A DNA stretch of 12,322 nt from an uncultured Coriobacteriaceae bacterium (GTDB taxonomy: Bacteria; Actinomycetota; Coriobacteriia; Coriobacteriales; Eggerthellaceae): contig URRZ01000067.1 in assembly GCA_900550385.1 (NCBI GenBank), positions 1 to 12,322 of the forward strand, written 5' to 3'. The position numbers and the translations under genes were made by a program. Numbering within the stretch: the first letter of the stretch is position 1; the number at the start of each line of letters is the position of its first letter. The notes beneath the pieces are model-generated. The model did no database searches. It was not told the DNA's origin and saw nothing but the letters and a program-made list of their open reading frames with translations. This document shows, one piece after another, positions 1 to 7,054 of the stretch.

Positions 1-77
1 GCGAGCACGACTCCTACCTGCAGATCCCGACGGTTCCGCCGAAGTACCAGGTGGGCGACTACATCTACCGCGGCTAG
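1..77 (+). CDS. 3' end of a CocE/NonD-family hydrolase (partial, second copy)
   Basis: Only the last 24 codons and the TAG stop (75-77) of this gene lie in the window. The 77 bases are identical, including every third codon position, to 4241-4317, the end of the complete hydrolase gene downstream. Identity stops at the stop codon: the flanking bases differ. The visible peptide ends in QVGDYIYRG. Its function is inferred from the full copy: a serine hydrolase of the X-Pro dipeptidyl-peptidase/cocaine esterase type, of which this is the extreme end of the C-terminal beta-sandwich domain. The perfect match implies a recent duplication or gene conversion. Whether the identity extends over the whole gene cannot be seen here. 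Confidence 0.85.
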   Translation, partial: EHDSYLQIPTVPPKYQVGDYIYRG

Positions 78-87
78 CGAACCGCAT

Positions 88-163
88 GCCCCCGGAGTCC
101 GCCCGGGGGCAGGTCGCCGAGCCTGCAGCCGGAGGGGCGCCGCAGCGCGGTGCGCCCCTCCGG
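88..163 (+). terminator. Two consecutive GC-rich hairpins after the partial hydrolase
   Basis: The first hairpin pairs GCCCCCGG (88-95) with CCGGGGGC (103-110). The second pairs the 12-base arm at 129-140 perfectly with 152-163 around an 11-base loop. Neither is followed by a T run, so this is a likely transcript end but not a classical intrinsic terminator. The rest of the gap up to the transporter gene shows no gene. A small palindrome, GCGGGT-GCA-ACCCGC, lies at 241-255. Confidence 0.5.
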
Positions 164-347
164 AAACCGGGGGCGGGACGCCTCGCCCCCGCCCATCCCG
201 AAGGCCCGGGAAGCCGCAGGGGTGGGAGCACTTTGCCATGGCGGGTGCAACCCGCCGCTAATCGAACGGCAGCGAGCGCAGCATCCCAAGCCGCTTTCGC
301 TGCCCGCCTCCAAGTAGACTGGAGGCGTTCCTTATCCGGGAGGAAAA

Positions 348-1667
348 ATGACAGGGGAAAAGAAAAAGTTCAACGCTTGGATCCCTAACTTCGGGGCCAA
401 GGGTTGGGGCGTCACCGCCGTCTGCTTCGTGTTCATGATCTTCTACACGTTCTGGAACTCGGTGACCAACACGCTGTTCGGCATGTTCACCGAGCAGTAC
501 GGCTGGGCCCAGACCGACATGTCCTACGTCGTGACCGTGTCCGGCTGGGTGTCGCTGATCGCTGTGGTCATCTTCGGCGCCCTGGGCAAGAAGGTGGGCG
601 CGAAGGTCGTCAGCGCCATCGGCCTGATCGGCAGCGCCATCGGCTTCGTCATCCTGGCGAACATGAACAGCTTCGTCATGTACGCCGCCGGCGTGGGCAT
701 CTTCAGCTTCTGCATGGTGGGCTACGCCTCCATCGGCATCGGCATGCTGGGTTCCCAGTGGTTCCCGCACACCAAGGGCGCCTTCATGGGCATCGCCACC
801 ATCGGCATGACCTTCTCCTCCGCCGCCTTGAACCCCATCATCCTGGGCTTCGTGGGCGCCGGCTGGGGCTACAAGGGCTTCTTCTGGGCCTGCGCCGTGG
901 TGCTGGTGATCGTCGCCGTCATCGTGCTGGCATTCATCAAGAACAACCCCGAGGAAGCGGGCGCGTACCCCGATAACGACCAGTCCATCACCCGCGAGCA
1001 GCTGGACGCCGAGTTCAAGGCTGCCGAGGAGTACAAGAAGAACAGCCCGTGGACCATCGGCAAGGTCCTGAAGACCCCGCAGACCTGGCTCATCGGCCTG
1101 GGCACCGGCCTTCCCATGATGGTTGGCGCCGGCGTTATCGCCCTGCTGGTCCCGACGCTGGCCTCCTACGGCCACGACCCGATGTTCGGCGTGACCCTGC
1201 TTTCGTCCATGTGGCCTATCGGCCTGCTGGGCCACTACCTGATCGGCGTCATCGACCAGAAGATCGGCACCAAGAAGACCACTGTCATCGTGGTGTGCAT
1301 CCTGGGCCTGGGCGGCCTGATCACGTGGCTGGGCGGCACCAACATGGTTCTGTGCTGCATCTCCACCGGCATGTTCATGTTCGGCCTGTCCGGCTCCGCC
1401 AACGTGTGCATGTCCATGACGACCTCGATCTTCGGCCGTGCCGACTTCGATGTGGCCTACACGCCCATCCAGGTCATCTTCAACGCGCTGAACTTCGCCG
1501 GCGTGTCGGTCATGTCCACCATCTCCGCTATCGCCGGTCCGCACAACGTGATGCTGGGCGTGTTCATCGTGTGCGTCATCGCCCTCATCCCCGTGTTCGC
1601 CCTGCCGTATCGCCAGATCGCCTCGAAGGTGCGCGGCGACGAGGAAGTGGCTCACGCTCAGAAGTAG
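348..1667 (+). CDS. MFS transporter, OFA (oxalate/formate antiporter)-like
   Basis: A 439-residue inner-membrane carrier with about twelve hydrophobic helices, starting at residues 20-40 and 57-79. A cytoplasmic loop at about 197-240 is rich in charged residues and separates two six-helix halves. The loop after helix 2 (GALGKKVGAK, 77-86) is in the place of the MFS signature. QWFPHTKGAFMGI (137-149) resembles the WFP-x-x-KG-x-x-x-GI segment of OFA and monocarboxylate carriers. The family moves small organic anions by antiport or proton symport; the substrate here is unknown. The ATG is preceded by GGGAGG at 338-343 with good spacing. An intrinsic terminator follows directly, so the gene is probably transcribed alone. 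It lies between two hydrolase copies, which suggests import of their substrate or export of a product. Confidence 0.9.
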   Translation: MTGEKKKFNAWIPNFGAKGWGVTAVCFVFMIFYTFWNSVTNTLFGMFTEQYGWAQTDMSYVVTVSGWVSLIAVVIFGALGKKVGAKVVSAIGLIGSAIGFVILANMNSFVMYAAGVGIFSFCMVGYASIGIGMLGSQWFPHTKGAFMGIATIGMTFSSAALNPIILGFVGAGWGYKGFFWACAVVLVIVAVIVLAFIKNNPEEAGAYPDNDQSITREQLDAEFKAAEEYKKNSPWTIGKVLKTPQTWLIGLGTGLPMMVGAGVIALLVPTLASYGHDPMFGVTLLSSMWPIGLLGHYLIGVIDQKIGTKKTTVIVVCILGLGGLITWLGGTNMVLCCISTGMFMFGLSGSANVCMSMTTSIFGRADFDVAYTPIQVIFNALNFAGVSVMSTISAIAGPHNVMLGVFIVCVIALIPVFALPYRQIASKVRGDEEVAHAQK

Positions 1668-1681
1668 CCTCCTTCTGTTCG

Positions 1682-1722
1682 GGCGATGCCCTTCGCGCGC
1701 CGCGCGGGGCATCGCCTTTTTT
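1682..1722 (+). terminator. Intrinsic terminator of the MFS gene
   Basis: GGCGATGCCC (1682-1691) pairs perfectly with GGGCATCGCC (1707-1716), and six T follow (1717-1722). It starts 14 bases after the stop codon. The remaining gap to the ACP gene (1723-1979) has no convincing ORF. It carries small dyads (CTGCGG 1770-1775 with CCGCAG 1785-1790) and the ACP promoter element. Confidence 0.92.
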
Positions 1723-1871
1723 CATGGGCGCGCGGTTTGAGGCGCCGCTCGTGAGGCATGCGGCGGGCCCTGCGGATGCGGTTTCCGCAGACGCCTGCAA
1801 AAGCGGCTTCCGCAGGCACCCCCCGCTTCCACGGGGTTGGGCTTGCCCCTCGAACCGTATTGCACGCAACG

Positions 1872-1915
1872 TTGTGCTTCAGCACAAGGCGAAGGGCGCG
1901 ATCGCCCGGTAGCAT
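1872..1915 (+). promoter_or_regulatory. Candidate promoter/operator of the ACP gene (shared element, copy 1)
   Basis: TTGT (1872-1875), eight bases, ACAAGGCG (1884-1891), eighteen bases, then TAGCAT (1910-1915), a plausible -10 box. The TTGT/ACAA arms form a dyad, and GTGC/GCAC extends it here. The dyad would overlap the -35 zone, where an activator could bind. The same arrangement with identical internal spacing occurs upstream of the hydrolase gene at 2396-2439. The dyad begins 108 bases before the ATG. Confidence 0.5.
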
Positions 1916-1979
1916 AGAGGCAGCAAAAGGGGAGAACGCCCCATCTGCCGCCAAGTTGATTAGTGAAAGGACCATCATC

Positions 1980-2231
1980 ATGAACGAGTTCCAGGAAGAA
2001 GTCATCGACATCCTGAAGGACAAGGCCGTCGAGCTGTTCGGCGTCGACCGCGACTCCCTGTCCGCCGACACCAGCTTCGTTGACGACCTGCACTGCAAGT
2101 CCGTCAACATCGTGCAGTTCGCCAGCGCCCTCGAGGACGAGTACGAGGTCGAGGTCCCCTTCATGGAGCTGAACAAGAAGAAGACCTTCGGCGAGGCTGC
2201 CCAGTTCATCGACGACCAGCTGTCCATGTAG
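1980..2231 (+). CDS. Free-standing acyl carrier protein
   Basis: An 83-residue acidic protein with the four-helix ACP layout. The amphipathic N-terminal helix (MNEFQEEVIDILKDKAVELF) leads to the loop D-S-L-S-A-D-T-S-F. The attachment region reads DDLHCKSVNIV (35-45), and helix 3 continues with ALEDEYEVEVP. Ser41 is the expected 4'-phosphopantetheine site, but the usual G-x-D-S-L is replaced by H-C-K-S-V, so this is not an ordinary fatty-acid ACP. It resembles specialised single carrier proteins (DltC-like or secondary-metabolite type). No ketosynthase, ligase or phosphopantetheinyl transferase is visible nearby. The start is supported by GAAAGG at 1965-1970; the frame is open further upstream, but that stretch has no homology-like sequence. 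A strong terminator follows. The partner enzyme is unknown. Confidence 0.85.
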   Translation: MNEFQEEVIDILKDKAVELFGVDRDSLSADTSFVDDLHCKSVNIVQFASALEDEYEVEVPFMELNKKKTFGEAAQFIDDQLSM

Positions 2232-2281
2232 CAACTGCCGCGCGCTTGCCGAGCGTGAAGGGGCTATGGTGAGGCCCCGGG

Positions 2282-2325
2282 AAATCCCCCTTGCCTCCGA
2301 AGACGAGGCAAGGGGGATTTTTTTT
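2282..2325 (+). terminator. Strong intrinsic terminator of the ACP gene
   Basis: A perfect 16-base-pair stem (2282-2297 with 2305-2320), a 7-base loop and an uninterrupted run of eight T at 2318-2325. It is the strongest terminator in the window and separates the ACP gene from the hydrolase. Confidence 0.96.
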
Positions 2326-2395
2326 GCGCGGGGTTGCGGGCAGTGCGGACGGCGCATTGGACCGAAGCCCCATCGCCGTGCAGGGGGAAGGGCGC

Positions 2396-2439
2396 TTGTG
2401 AGGCGCAACAAGGCGCCCTTCATCCGTCCGGCATAGGAT
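2396..2439 (+). promoter_or_regulatory. Candidate promoter/operator of the hydrolase gene (shared element, copy 2)
   Basis: TTGT (2396-2399), eight bases, ACAAGGCG (2408-2415), eighteen bases, TAGGAT (2434-2439). The spacing matches copy 1 at every step, and the dyad begins 107 bases before the ATG against 108 there. Here the dyad lies inside a larger imperfect palindrome: AAGGGCGC (2388-2395) pairs with GCGCCCTT (2413-2420), leaving one bulged G. Confidence 0.52.
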
Positions 2440-2452
2440 TGCGCGTATCCCA

Positions 2453-2476
2453 ATCCGGCGAAGAGGCTCGCCGGAT
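2453..2476 (+). promoter_or_regulatory. Hairpin in the 5' leader of the hydrolase gene
   Basis: ATCCGGCGA (2453-2461) pairs perfectly with TCGCCGGAT (2468-2476) around a 6-base loop. It lies between the predicted -10 box and the ribosome binding site (GGAAAGGGGG, 2489-2498). It has no T run, so it is not a terminator. It may stabilise the mRNA or be a protein site. Confidence 0.4.
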
Positions 2477-2502
2477 CCTGTCCCGAACGGAAAGGGGGCA
2501 TC

Positions 2503-4317
2503 ATGGCTGAAGACGTCAAGACGAGGCCGGCCGAGGAAGTGAAACCGGGCGAGATCGCCAAGACGATCGAGTTCGACGGCGAAGAGTTCGAGGTGCTGTT
2601 CGCCAAGGGAACCCCGGGACGGACGCGCGAGGAGCTTGATGCAGCGCGCAGGCAGATGGAGGAGGAGGGACGCGAGGACACCATGGGCCTCACGTTCGGC
2701 TACTGCGCTCCGTATCAGCCGCGCACGTACGCCACCGAGATGGAGGATGTCATCTGCGAACGCGACCAGGCTTGCACGCTGCGCGACGGCACCATCATCT
2801 ACGCCGACATCTACCGTCCCATCACGACCAAGAAAGTCCCGGTCATCTGCGTGTTCGGCCCCTTCGGCAAGAACCCGTCGGAGGGCATGGACTCTTGGCA
2901 GCTGATGGGCGTGCCGCCCAAGACCGTGTCGCAGTACGCCAAGTTCGAAGCGCCCGACCCGGCGTTTTGGTGCCCCAACGGCTACGCCGTGGCGAACGTC
3001 GACCCCCGCGGCATCGGCAATTCCGAGGGCGATGTGTACCTGTGGGGTTCTCAAGACGCCCGCGATGGCTACGATTTCATCGAGTGGGTCACCGCACAGG
3101 ACTGGTGCAACGGGAAGGCGACGATGATCGGGAACTCCGGCGTGTGCATGACCCACTGGCGCATCGCCGCGCAGCGTCCGCCTCACCTGGCGTGCCTGGC
3201 GGCTTGGGAGGGACAAGGCGATATGTACCGCGAGTCCTACTTCTGCGGCGGCATCCCCAACCCCGACTACGAAGCGCATATCCTCGGCGCCTTGGCGGTG
3301 AAGAACCATATCGAGGACACCATCGAGATGATGAAGCGCTATCCGTTGATGAACGAATATTACAAGGACAAGATCGTCGATTGGAGCAAGGTCCGGGTGC
3401 CTCTCTACGTGACCGCCGGCTGGGTCCACCATCATCTGCGCGGCGCCTTCGAGGGCTTCCGCCGCTCCCGTTCCCCGAAGAAGTGGATGCGCGCTCACCG
3501 CGACTTCGAGTGGCCGGACAGCTATAAGCCCGAAAGCCTGGAAGATGTGAAGCGCTTCTTCGACCGCTACTGCAAGGGGATCCACAACGGCTGGGAGATG
3601 ACCCCGCGCGTGCGCATGGACGTCATGGACGGCTACGATTACGATTACGCGACCCTGCGGGCGGAAGACAGCTTCCCGTTGAAGCGCACGGTGTACGAGA
3701 AGCTGTACCTGAACGCCGCCGACGGCTCCGCCAGCTTCGACAATCCCGTTGAGGAAGCCGAGGTCGTCTACGATCCCAAGGCCGAGACCGCCACGTTCAC
3801 GTACCAGTTCGAGGAGGACACCGAGATATCCGGCTTCATGAAGCTGCACCTCAACGTCGAGTGCCGCGGCCACGACAACATGGACCTGTTCCCGTGGGTC
3901 ATCAAGCTGGATAAGGACGGGAACTACGTGCCGATCCGCGTGATGGGCGCGCCGTATCGCGGCGCCTGGGGCTTCCTGCGCTGCAGCCACCGCGACCTCG
4001 ACCCGAAGTATGCCAGCGACTTCCAGCCGGTCCACTCCCATGAGAAAGAAGAGCGCATGCAGCCCGGCGAGATCGTGCCGGTGGACGTGGAGTTCTACCC
4101 TCACGCGCGCTTCTGGCACAAGGGCGAGAAACTGCAGGTGGTCATCGCTGGGCGTTTCATAAAGACCGAATGGTTCCATGACGGGAACATGAACCACCAG
4201 GTGGACAACGGCGGCGGCATGCACGTCATCCACACCGGCGGCGAGCACGACTCCTACCTGCAGATCCCGACGGTTCCGCCGAAGTACCAGGTGGGCGACT
4301 ACATCTACCGCGGCTAG
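2503..4317 (+). CDS. CocE/NonD-family serine hydrolase (X-Pro dipeptidyl-peptidase type)
   Basis: A 604-residue protein without a signal peptide, so probably cytoplasmic. An N-terminal extension (1-88) precedes the alpha/beta-hydrolase core, which opens with LRDGTIIYADIYRP (93-106) and continues with VFGPFGK and NVDPRGIGNSEG (165-176), all classic for PF02129. The nucleophile elbow is GNSGV with Ser212. The usual GW-x-D carrying the acid is GWVHHHLRG (306-314) here, and His332 in RAHRDFEW sits where the catalytic His is expected. FFDRYCKGIHNGW (352-364) closes the core. The C-terminal beta-sandwich (about 375-600) contains DNMDLFPWVIKLDKDG. The family cleaves esters, amides or X-Pro bonds; the substrate is unknown. 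Start by GGAAAGGGGG at 2489-2498. The last 77 bases are duplicated exactly at the left end of the window. Confidence 0.9.
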   Translation: MAEDVKTRPAEEVKPGEIAKTIEFDGEEFEVLFAKGTPGRTREELDAARRQMEEEGREDTMGLTFGYCAPYQPRTYATEMEDVICERDQACTLRDGTIIYADIYRPITTKKVPVICVFGPFGKNPSEGMDSWQLMGVPPKTVSQYAKFEAPDPAFWCPNGYAVANVDPRGIGNSEGDVYLWGSQDARDGYDFIEWVTAQDWCNGKATMIGNSGVCMTHWRIAAQRPPHLACLAAWEGQGDMYRESYFCGGIPNPDYEAHILGALAVKNHIEDTIEMMKRYPLMNEYYKDKIVDWSKVRVPLYVTAGWVHHHLRGAFEGFRRSRSPKKWMRAHRDFEWPDSYKPESLEDVKRFFDRYCKGIHNGWEMTPRVRMDVMDGYDYDYATLRAEDSFPLKRTVYEKLYLNAADGSASFDNPVEEAEVVYDPKAETATFTYQFEEDTEISGFMKLHLNVECRGHDNMDLFPWVIKLDKDGNYVPIRVMGAPYRGAWGFLRCSHRDLDPKYASDFQPVHSHEKEERMQPGEIVPVDVEFYPHARFWHKGEKLQVVIAGRFIKTEWFHDGNMNHQVDNGGGMHVIHTGGEHDSYLQIPTVPPKYQVGDYIYRG

Positions 4318-4338
4318 AGGAAACCGCCGCCTCGCGTT

Positions 4339-4384
4339 GCCCGCTCCGCCTTGGGTTGCCACCCATCTGCAGAGCGGGCGTTTT
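4339..4384 (+). terminator. Terminator of the hydrolase gene
   Basis: GCCCGCTC (4339-4346) pairs perfectly with GAGCGGGC (4372-4379), followed by GTTTT. The long loop holds an inner stem, TGGGT (4352-4356) with ACCCA (4361-4365). It starts 21 bases after the stop. Confidence 0.7.
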
Positions 4385-4447
4385 CGCAGATGAACGGGGT
4401 GAAGCGCCGGAAATCGGCACGAAGCGGGAAATCGAGCGCCGTCTTCT

Positions 4448-4513
4448 TTGTGCTGAAGTCCAATGAATGACTTACGGCAGGGGCGTAAGGTACGCATATC
4501 GAAATGGTTCGAT
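4448..4513 (+). promoter_or_regulatory. Possible promoter and structured leader of the phosphate acyl-transferase gene
   Basis: TTGT (4448-4451), eight bases, CCAA (4460-4463) and TAAGGT (4486-4491) reproduce the spacing of the element before the ACP and hydrolase genes, but the second arm has one mismatch and the GGCG extension is absent. Two small hairpins follow: CTTACG (4471-4476) with CGTAAG (4484-4489), and ATCGAA (4498-4503) with TTCGAT (4508-4513). The first would cover the -10 box. This is a weak call. Confidence 0.25.
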
Positions 4514-4583
4514 GCCGGGCCGCTGCGGCGCGATGGCCGCATCGTTCGGCAGGGCCAAGAGCAAAGGAAAGGGGTCATGGATC

Positions 4584-5582
4584 ATGGCTGGTTTGGTAGA
4601 GAAGCTCATCGAGGACGCCAAGGGCTGCCCGAAGCGCGTGGCGCTGCCCGAGTGCGAGGCCGACAACACGCTGCTGGCCGCGCGCCAAGTGCTCGATGAC
4701 GGCATCGGAACGCCGGTGCTGGTGAGCCCCCGCGAGGTTATCGAGGAGACCGCGGCACGCGTGAACGTGTCGCTGGAGGGCATGGAGATCGTCGACAACA
4801 CCGACGAGGCGGCCGCCGACGCGCTGGCCGAGCGTTACATGTCCACGGGCACGATGCGCCTGATCTCCGCCAAGGGCGCCCGCCGCAAGATCAAGAACCC
4901 CATGTACTACGCCATGATGATGGAGGAGCTGGGGGATGTGGACTGCACCTTCTGCGGCCACACCAACACCACCGGCGACGTGCTGATGGCGGCCCAGACC
5001 ATCATCGGCCTGCAGGAGGGTGTGGAGGTGCCCAGCATCCTGGCGCTGGTGGACACCCCGGGCTTCGAGGGTCCCGAGGGCAGCGTCATCGCCTTCACCG
5101 ATTGCGGCTTGAACCCCGAGCCCACCGCCGCCGAGCTGGCTTCCATCGCCATCGCCGCGGCTGACGGCGTGAAGGCGCTGATGGGCTGGGAGCCGCGCGT
5201 GGGCTTCCTTTCCTTCTCCACCACCGGCTCCGGTGCCGGCGAGAGCGTCGACAAGGTGAACCAGGCCATCGAGCTGGTGCATGAGCGCCGCGCCGACATC
5301 AAGTGCGACGGCGAGTTCCAGCTTGACGCCGCCATCGACCCGAAGGTCGCCGCCAAGAAGGTCAAGCGCGAAAGCGACGTTGCCGGCAAGGCCAACGTGC
5401 TGGTGTTCCCCGACCTGAACGCCGCCAACATCGCCGTGAAGCTGATCCAGCGCTTCGCCGGCGGCGCGGCCTACGGCCACAACCTTTCCGGCTTCAAGTG
5501 CCCCGTGGCCGACTCCTCGCGCGGCGCCACCGTGCAGGAGATCGTCGGCGACATCGCCATGCTGGTGCTGTCCGCCCGCTAA
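4584..5582 (+). CDS. pta: Phosphate acetyl/acyl-transferase (Pta, short single-domain form)
   Basis: A 332-residue cytoplasmic enzyme of the PTA/PTB family, the normal size of the short form. It interconverts acyl-CoA plus phosphate with acyl-phosphate plus CoA, usually acetyl. Family blocks are clear: STGTMRLISAKGAR (87-100), GHTNTTGDV (125-133), FLSFSTTGSG (208-217), CDGEFQLDAAID (241-252), SDVAGKANVLVFPDL (264-278) and PVADSSRGATVQEIV (307-321), with the conserved Ser-Arg at 312-313. The start is chosen from AGGAAAGGGG at 4565-4574. The frame stays open upstream to 4467, but those codons do not look like family sequence. No acetate kinase gene follows, which is unusual because pta and ackA are often adjacent. 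A butyryl or other short acyl group cannot be excluded from sequence alone. Confidence 0.9.
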   Translation: MAGLVEKLIEDAKGCPKRVALPECEADNTLLAARQVLDDGIGTPVLVSPREVIEETAARVNVSLEGMEIVDNTDEAAADALAERYMSTGTMRLISAKGARRKIKNPMYYAMMMEELGDVDCTFCGHTNTTGDVLMAAQTIIGLQEGVEVPSILALVDTPGFEGPEGSVIAFTDCGLNPEPTAAELASIAIAAADGVKALMGWEPRVGFLSFSTTGSGAGESVDKVNQAIELVHERRADIKCDGEFQLDAAIDPKVAAKKVKRESDVAGKANVLVFPDLNAANIAVKLIQRFAGGAAYGHNLSGFKCPVADSSRGATVQEIVGDIAMLVLSAR

Positions 5583-5596
5583 CCGCCATTTCCGAA

Positions 5597-5672
5597 AGGC
5601 TCGGTTTCGCTTACCTTTCCCGAGCCTGATCCCGCGCCCCGCCTGTCCCAGCAGGCGGGGCGCTTTCGCTTT
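5597..5672 (+). terminator. Double hairpin terminator between convergent genes
   Basis: AGGCTCGG (5597-5604) pairs with CCGAGCCT (5620-5627). A perfect 12-base-pair stem (5634-5645 with 5652-5663) follows, then TTTCGCTTTC. It lies between the convergent acyl-transferase and LuxR-type genes. The T-rich side serves the + strand gene. Confidence 0.8.
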
Positions 5673-5680
5673 CTGGAGGG

Positions 5681-7054
5681 CTATTCGCCTTTCCCCAGCA
5701 GATCCATCAGCTCCTTGCGGGTGTGGATGCCCATCTTCTGGTAGATATGCTGGATGTGGGCCTTCACCGTTCCAGGCGCGATGTACATCTCGGCGGCGAT
5801 GGCGGCGTTGGGCTTCTTCTCGGCTAGGCGGCGCAGCACGTCGGTTTCCCTTTGCGTCAGGCCGTAGGCATCGCTTAGGGAGTCGATGCGCATCTGCAGG
5901 AAGGGGATGCCGTCGAACTCGTCTTTAACAGCGGACGGATCGGCCTGATGCGATCCCCAATCCGAGAAAAGGCTCTTCTCGGAGATCATGACGATGCTGG
6001 CGACCACGATGAACGCCACCGCCAGAAGCGATACCACGCCGCCTATGAATGCCGCGTTGGCGGAGATTCCCAGCAGATAGTTGCAGAATTGCCCGATGCT
6101 TCGCGCGGCGAACTGCAGCGCCACCAGCATGCCGAATATCCAAGCCGCCGAAGCACCCAAGCTGTAGGAGATGCCGCAGGCGATGGCGGCGATCATCATG
6201 CTCATGGCGGCATAGCTGGTGTCGACCAAGAGGAACGATACGTGCGGCGTCACGCCGGGGATGAGCGCCGCCACCAGCATCCCGCACACCATCAACGGGA
6301 AGGCGATGCTGCAAAGCGTCTTCGCGTCGGCCCTCTTCACATCCACGAAGGACAGCGCCACCACCAGCAGCGCCGGGATGATGCGCAGCTCGGTGGAACC
6401 TCCCATTCCCGCCACGAAGGGCGAGGTGAGCCCGTACGCGAAAGAGTAGGATGCGACGAACAGCGCTGCCTTGTAGGGGAACGTCGCTTTCACCTTCGCG
6501 ATGTGCGTCCTCGGGCGCTCGCCGGAGGAGCGGTTCCAGCTCGCGCGATAGCATGCGCTTCCCAGCACGGCGAAACCGGCGAGGATGACGAAGATGCGCG
6601 GGAAGCTGCTTTCGGCCACGAAATAGCGCAGCACGATGGACAGCGCCACCGCCCCGGCATTGAGGAAGAGCGCCCGCAGCGGATTGAAAAGGGAGAGGAA
6701 GTCGATCCAGAGCATCGACAGCCCGATCGTTCCGAACGCGCCGAGCGCGATGGCTGCCGGCATCAATGCGAACGCGGAGTCGCCGAGCGCATAGATGGCG
6801 AGGAGCAGCAGCGATGAGGCGACAAGCGATGTCGAGGCGGCGGGGAAGAGGATCGACCTTAGCTTCTCGGGGATGATGCGCGTCGAGGCGATGGCGAGCG
6901 TGCAGGCGAACAGGGCGAACAGGGCGTCGAACGGCAGCAGCGAAAGGATGTCGGGCAGCCGTGTGGGGGCCTTGTCGGCCGAGAAGTACGGCAGCGCGAG
7001 GATGGACCACGCTTTAACGAAGGCGAACCCGAAGAAGGCGGGGGATGCGCCCAC
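5681..7054 (-). CDS. Membrane-bound LuxR-type transcriptional regulator
   Basis: About 457 residues from the GTG chosen here. Most of the protein is hydrophobic, with roughly ten to twelve helices beginning at FFGFAFVKAWSILALP, a layout common in Eggerthellaceae regulators. A hydrophilic linker leads to a C-terminal GerE/LuxR helix-turn-helix (about 399-455) with LTQRETDVLRRLAEKK, then IAAEMYIAPGTVKAHIQHIY and R-K-E-L. It probably senses a small molecule through the membrane domain and binds DNA directly. It is divergent from the membrane hydrolase gene and is its likeliest regulator. The start is uncertain: the frame is open without an in-frame ATG from 7375 down into the membrane domain, and TTG at 7126 or ATG at 7375 are alternatives. 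The first 70 or so codons after 7375 read as Pro/Arg-rich non-family sequence, and a TATACT box lies at about 7137-7142 on this strand. No ligand can be read from the sequence. Confidence 0.85.
   Translation of the reverse strand: MGASPAFFGFAFVKAWSILALPYFSADKAPTRLPDILSLLPFDALFALFACTLAIASTRIIPEKLRSILFPAASTSLVASSLLLLAIYALGDSAFALMPAAIALGAFGTIGLSMLWIDFLSLFNPLRALFLNAGAVALSIVLRYFVAESSFPRIFVILAGFAVLGSACYRASWNRSSGERPRTHIAKVKATFPYKAALFVASYSFAYGLTSPFVAGMGGSTELRIIPALLVVALSFVDVKRADAKTLCSIAFPLMVCGMLVAALIPGVTPHVSFLLVDTSYAAMSMMIAAIACGISYSLGASAAWIFGMLVALQFAARSIGQFCNYLLGISANAAFIGGVVSLLAVAFIVVASIVMISEKSLFSDWGSHQADPSAVKDEFDGIPFLQMRIDSLSDAYGLTQRETDVLRRLAEKKPNAAIAAEMYIAPGTVKAHIQHIYQKMGIHTRKELMDLLGKGE

Noticed and set aside
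233..250. TTGC-N10-GCAA as a fourth copy of the shared promoter element before the transporter
   Set aside because: Arm sequence and spacing both differ, and no -10-like box lies at the matching offset.
258..1712. Long antisense open frames opposite the transporter, hydrolase, acyl-transferase and membrane hydrolase genes
   Set aside because: They mirror strongly GC-biased genes, give His/Asp/Arg/Ala-rich low-complexity proteins without recognisable domains, and lack good ribosome sites.
4467..4583. Longer N-terminus for the phosphate acyl-transferase
   Set aside because: The extra 39 residues are unlike the family, and a good ribosome site directly precedes the ATG at 4584.
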